A stretch of 10,294 nucleotides of DNA from assembly GCA_002366995.1 (NCBI GenBank), contig DFCM01000131.1:3203-13496 (forward strand), read 5' to 3'. The position numbers were made by a program, and so were the translations under genes. Of this stretch, positions 6,531 to 10,294 are shown in pieces (positions within the stretch are counted from its first letter, which is position 1; every line of letters starts with the position of its first letter). Below the pieces are notes generated by a model. It made no database searches, had not been told where the DNA came from, and was given only the letters and a program-made list of their open reading frames with translations. Source of the DNA: a bacterium UBP3_UBA3054 (GTDB lineage Bacteria > Auribacterota > UBA3054).

Positions 6531-8504
6531 ATGAAAAAACTCTCCCTTCTGGTCGTTTTGCTTTCCCTGGCGGCCCTGGCCGATCCGGGAAAGATACGTC
6601 TCTTGACCGCCACCATCGATCCTAGCGCGCCTTCCGTCAACGCTTACAGCGAGCCTGTCTGCTCGCTTTCCGGCGAAGGCACGCGCCTCTACATCATCCA
6701 GCCTGAAACGAACTTCACGCCGGAAGAAAAGGCGGAAGTGGAATCCCTGGGCGCAAAGTTCCAGGGCAACATCCCGCCCAACGCCTACATCGTGGAGGCA
6801 GGGGAGAAAGAGCTTGCGGCGGTCAAGGAGAAATTCACCCTCCTTTACGCCGGAGAGTTCCTGCCCGAATACAAACTGCTCTACGTGCCGGGCGGCGCCG
6901 AACGCGTCGAATCTGTGGGCGGCGGCGAGGACACCTATTTCGTCCAGGTGGGCGCGGTCAGGGAAGAATACGTCCCGGCTATTATGCAGGCGGCTGAGGA
7001 ATTGGGAGTGAAAGACGCCGAGAGGATCTACAACACTCTGGAACCCTGCTTCCGGGCGCACGTGACCGATTTTCAGGCCAGAGCGTTGGCTGAAAGGGGA
7101 GACGTGGCCTTCATCGAACCCTACGCCTTAGAGGAGATTTTCAACGACCAGGCCAGGACGGACTACTCCTGCAACGTCGACGACATGCAGCTGGAAGGCT
7201 ACACCGGCAAAGACCAGATGGTCTGCATCCAGGATTCCGGTCTCGACAACGGCGACCTGGACAACATCCACCCCGACTTCAAAAACAAGACCGTCAAGGG
7301 CCGCAACACCGCGGGCATCGCCTGGGAAAGGGGCACCTATGACGAATGGTACGACGCCGGCAACCACGGCACGCACGTGGCCGGCTCCGCCACCGGCACC
7401 GGCGCAGCCAGCGACGGCCAATTCCGCGGCATGGCCTGCGACGCCTCCCTCTTCGTCCTCTGCGCCGGCTTGAAGAACGGCTACATCAGTTCCGGCACCG
7501 AGGAAGACCTGCAGAACACTTACAACCAGGGCGCCCGCGTCATGAACAACTCTTGGGGCTCCACCGGCAACGGCTACTACGGTTCCGGCACGCGCCTCTA
7601 CGACCAGATCATCTGGAACAACAAGGACTACACCATCTGCTTCTCCTCCGGCAACGCCAACAGGAAAATGGACCTGCCGACGGAGTGCACCCTCGGCGTC
7701 ACTTCCGGCGCCAAGAACATCATCACGGTGGGCGCCTCGGAAAGCTACCGCCCGGAACAGGGCGACGGCTGCTATCCCGACGACGGCGTGCACCAGGGCG
7801 TGACGAGCTTCTCTTCCCGCGGTCCCTGCTTGGACGGGCGCGTCAAGCCTGACCTTCTGGCTCCCGGCACCGGCGTCAACTCCACCCTCGCTTCCGCCGA
7901 ACACACTTCCGTCAGAAGCCAGTATTACACTTACATGGGCGGCACCAGCATGTCCTCGCCCTTAGTCGCCGGCTGCTGCGCGGTCGTCAGGGATTATCTG
8001 CAGCACAACAGGCACGTGGCCAGTCCCAGCGCCGCGCTCGTCAAGGCGGTCCTTTTGACCGGCGCCAGGTCGCTCTATCCCGGCCAGTACACGCGCTACC
8101 AGGAGATCCCCAACGTGAGGCCCAACAACGTCGAGGGCCACGGACACATCAACGTCAAGGAAAGTTTGGAACCCACGGACGGCAGGATGCAGTTCAAGGA
8201 AATGACCTTCACAAGGACCGGCCAGGCTATTACGAACACCTTCGAGAAACCCGAGGGTGTCGATCTGAACGTCGGCCTCGTCTGGACGGACTATCCCGGA
8301 ACCTACGGCACCGAGAAAGCGCTGGTCAACGACCTCGACCTTTACGTCATCGCGCCGAACGGCTCCGTCCACACCAGGAACGACCACGTTGACAACAACG
8401 AGGTCCTGCGCCTGGGCGACCTGGGCGCCGGTCAGTACAAGGTCATTGTCAAGGCTAAAAATATCATGGAAGCCAACCAGCCCTGCGCCGTGGTATTTTC
8501 CTAC
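6531..8504 (+). repeat. Tandem duplication: protease core, copy 2
   Basis: This encodes residues 1-658 of the second protease, the paralogous partner of 3884-5854. Similarity stops at the Tyr after the jelly-roll's last strand (VVFSY here, LVFLY in copy 1), and the two C-termini share nothing recognisable beyond it. Confidence 0.85.
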
Positions 8505-10294
8505 GGCAAAGGCTGGAGAGTGGGCGAGCTTAGTTTGACCAAGGAGCCTTTCTTCGAGTGGAAGCAGACGACCTGCGACATTTCCCTCACGAACCTCGTG
8601 GCCGACAGCTACGTCACCTATTACGCCGAGATCCTGACCGATCCGGAAAAAGTTTTCAGCCTCGACAAGAGCAAAGGAAAATTCGCCAAGGGCGAGACAG
8701 TCAAACTTACGGCTGATCTTTCCAAGGCGACTTCCGCGCGTCCCTACTGCATTGTGAAGATCAACGCCGAGACCGCCGGCTGCGTCGTCAGGAAGATCTC
8801 CGTGGCCAACGGAAACGACGAGGAAGGCTACACCCTCTATAAGGAAGATTTCACGCAGGGCGGTTTCTACGATCTCGTAGGCGAGGACGCCGCGCTCTCC
8901 GCCACCAAGAAGACCAAGCTCGAACCGAAGACCGTTTCCCCGGATTATTTCGACGAAGTTTTGAGCGAGGATTTCGAAGGCTATGAAGTCAACGAATCCG
9001 TCATCGGCCAGAACGGCTGGTCGGTGGGCTACGGCCGCGCCACCAACGGATACGCCATTGTGCGTTCCGAAAACAGGGCGGGCGTCGTCAACAAGTATCT
9101 TCAGATCGCCTTCATCAGCGATCTTTACGCCCCGCATCTGAGGGTCCAGGGCATCAAGCAGAACTGGACGCAGGGACACGCCCACGGATATTTCAAGATC
9201 TCCGCCAGGGTGAAGATGTCCGGCAACAGCAGCAAGACCATTTCGCTCTTCACCCCCGACATCGGCGAGAACACCTTCCAAAGGCACGGCGGCGGCTACA
9301 TTATTTCGACAGGCGGCAAGGACGAGCTTGGCCAGACATACGGGTCGCAAGGCTATCTCGATCCCAACGAATGGACGGATCTGGAAATGCTCATCGAAGC
9401 GGACGCTGTGAAGGTCAACGGCGCCAACCGCCACGCCCTCAGAAGAGTCAAGTTCGCCGGCGTGACGGAAGACTGCTACGGCATCTACGGTTCGAGCGGC
9501 AACAACGACAACTTCTCGGTCCTGCGCTTCTTCCAGTGGGGCGAGGGCGACTTCTGCGTCGACGATCTCAAGGTCGAGCGCTACGTCACCGACATTCCCT
9601 ATGAGAAGCTGGCCATTCTGACCAACAACGATACCGGTTCCTCCGATCCCAACGCCGACGGCCTCTTCGCCAAGGTCGGCGTGCCCATAGGCTTGCAGGA
9701 CAAATTCGACCTGCAGTTCAACGTCAACGTTGCCATGAACGACAAGGTCTCCACCCTCGTCCTGGGCCAGAACAGCAACAACCGCCAGTTCCAAAGCCAG
9801 TTCACCAACGAGGGCGGCGACTTCCTGCTCGAACTGACCGACCTTCTGACCGACCCGCACCTCGTTGAAGACCAGTTCCCGACCAACGAATTCATCGGCT
9901 ACGGTTACAAGATCAACACCGCTCCCTCAAGGAAACTGTTGCACAGACTCTTTGTGAACGGCAAGAACATCTCCGTGGAGAAAGAGCTGACCTCCACCGC
10001 CATCAAGCCCATCGCCAGCGTAGACTCCATGCGCATGTACCTTGGCAAGGGCAGGGGCGAGGCGCTTATCAAATCCATGGAAGCGAAACTCGTGCCCATC
10101 GAGAAGGCCTCCCTCGGCATCATTCAGCAGCCCTTCAGGATCGGGGAGCTCGAGACCGAGTGGGTCCTGACCAACGCCGCGCCGGCCCAGGAGATCAGCT
10201 TCACGGCCAGCATTACTTCCGGCGCCGACCTCTTCGAGGTCAGCCCCGCGAGCGGCACCTTCACCGACAGGATGACCATTACGCTGCGCTGCAA
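6531..10294 (+). CDS. Large secreted S8 (KP-43-like) protease with multidomain C-terminus (3' end outside window)
   Basis: The frame is open from the ATG to the window end, giving 1254 codons with no stop. The signal peptide is residues 1-17 (AALA|DP) and the propeptide-like region about 18-207. The S8 domain is about 208-545 with the complete active site: D235 (CIQDSGLD), H279 (NHGTHVAGS), N375 (CFSSGNA) and S473 (GGTSMSSP). A KP-43-type jelly-roll follows at about 555-660 (VWTDYPG, LVNDLDLYV). Up to here it is a paralog of the preceding protease. Residues about 664-761 resemble an Ig/BACON-like domain (FSLDKSKGKFAKGETVKLTADL, then ISVANG). Residues about 811-1018 look like a LamG/jelly-roll domain (EDFEGY, IGQNGWSVGYG, ending FCVDDLKVERY). 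A second such region spans about 1024-1190, with VDSMRMYLGKGRGEALI near its end. A second Ig/BACON-like domain starts near 1193 and is cut by the window. The non-catalytic domains likely bind substrate, surface or glycans; that is inference. No C-terminal sorting signal can be assessed. Confidence 0.92.
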   Translation, partial: MKKLSLLVVLLSLAALADPGKIRLLTATIDPSAPSVNAYSEPVCSLSGEGTRLYIIQPETNFTPEEKAEVESLGAKFQGNIPPNAYIVEAGEKELAAVKEKFTLLYAGEFLPEYKLLYVPGGAERVESVGGGEDTYFVQVGAVREEYVPAIMQAAEELGVKDAERIYNTLEPCFRAHVTDFQARALAERGDVAFIEPYALEEIFNDQARTDYSCNVDDMQLEGYTGKDQMVCIQDSGLDNGDLDNIHPDFKNKTVKGRNTAGIAWERGTYDEWYDAGNHGTHVAGSATGTGAASDGQFRGMACDASLFVLCAGLKNGYISSGTEEDLQNTYNQGARVMNNSWGSTGNGYYGSGTRLYDQIIWNNKDYTICFSSGNANRKMDLPTECTLGVTSGAKNIITVGASESYRPEQGDGCYPDDGVHQGVTSFSSRGPCLDGRVKPDLLAPGTGVNSTLASAEHTSVRSQYYTYMGGTSMSSPLVAGCCAVVRDYLQHNRHVASPSAALVKAVLLTGARSLYPGQYTRYQEIPNVRPNNVEGHGHINVKESLEPTDGRMQFKEMTFTRTGQAITNTFEKPEGVDLNVGLVWTDYPGTYGTEKALVNDLDLYVIAPNGSVHTRNDHVDNNEVLRLGDLGAGQYKVIVKAKNIMEANQPCAVVFSYGKGWRVGELSLTKEPFFEWKQTTCDISLTNLVADSYVTYYAEILTDPEKVFSLDKSKGKFAKGETVKLTADLSKATSARPYCIVKINAETAGCVVRKISVANGNDEEGYTLYKEDFTQGGFYDLVGEDAALSATKKTKLEPKTVSPDYFDEVLSEDFEGYEVNESVIGQNGWSVGYGRATNGYAIVRSENRAGVVNKYLQIAFISDLYAPHLRVQGIKQNWTQGHAHGYFKISARVKMSGNSSKTISLFTPDIGENTFQRHGGGYIISTGGKDELGQTYGSQGYLDPNEWTDLEMLIEADAVKVNGANRHALRRVKFAGVTEDCYGIYGSSGNNDNFSVLRFFQWGEGDFCVDDLKVERYVTDIPYEKLAILTNNDTGSSDPNADGLFAKVGVPIGLQDKFDLQFNVNVAMNDKVSTLVLGQNSNNRQFQSQFTNEGGDFLLELTDLLTDPHLVEDQFPTNEFIGYGYKINTAPSRKLLHRLFVNGKNISVEKELTSTAIKPIASVDSMRMYLGKGRGEALIKSMEAKLVPIEKASLGIIQQPFRIGELETEWVLTNAAPAQEISFTASITSGADLFEVSPASGTFTDRMTITLRC

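Noticed and set aside
7346..7852. A 168-codon + strand frame inside the second protease
   Set aside because: It is an out-of-frame, Arg/His-rich shadow of the catalytic domain with no credible start.
7962..9860. A 632-codon open frame on the minus strand
   Set aside because: It lies wholly opposite the second protease gene, whose + frame has a signal peptide, catalytic motifs and a ribosome site. The minus frame is a by-product of GC-rich third codon positions, has a Val/Gly/Asp-heavy composition and shows no recognisable motif.
1..10294. CRISPR array, tRNA/rRNA gene, insertion sequence or phage features
   Set aside because: No regularly spaced short repeats, no inverted-repeat-bounded transposase and no RNA gene were found. 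Nearly all of the window is accounted for by seven + strand coding regions, and the only gap over 30 nt is 3068-3134.

Overview
The window is GC-rich and tightly packed, and every supported gene is on the + strand. It reads as chromosomal DNA of a Gram-negative bacterium: a heptose-7-phosphate kinase of the LPS-core pathway is present, and secreted proteins carry Sec signal peptides. The EF-G subtype, and large secreted proteins with 'DFEGY..GQNGW' jelly-roll domains, would fit the PVC group (Lentisphaerota/Kiritimatiellota-like). That placement is an inference with low confidence.

Region 1 (1-3093) is a housekeeping cluster: the 3' end of an elongation factor G gene (cut by the window edge), an RfaE1/HldE-type heptose kinase, a YebC/TACO1-family translation-associated protein, and a type I ribonuclease H with an unusual charged C-terminal tail. 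Overlapping or closely spaced genes (14 nt overlap, 25 nt gap, ATGA overlap) suggest one transcript. It ends at a strong intrinsic terminator whose stem begins inside the rnhA stop codon.

Region 2 (3094-10294) is a secreted-protein operon. After a short AT-rich promoter-like stretch come three genes with 5 and 25 nt spacers, each with a good Shine-Dalgarno and a signal peptide: a 247-aa protein of unknown function, an 873-aa subtilisin-family (S8, KP-43-like) protease, and a second, much longer S8 protease that runs off the window (at least 1254 aa). The two proteases are tandem paralogs over about 657 residues (signal peptide, propeptide, catalytic domain with Asp/His/Asn/Ser all present, beta-jelly-roll), and then their C-termini differ completely.

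The most interesting point is that the C-terminal ~200 residues of the first protease are homologous to the small secreted protein encoded just upstream. The same module therefore exists both free and fused to a protease in one operon. The second protease has replaced it with an Ig/BACON-like domain, two jelly-roll-like regions and a second Ig/BACON-like domain. This looks like a modular extracellular proteolysis locus with exchangeable C-terminal modules, one of which appears to be an undescribed domain family.
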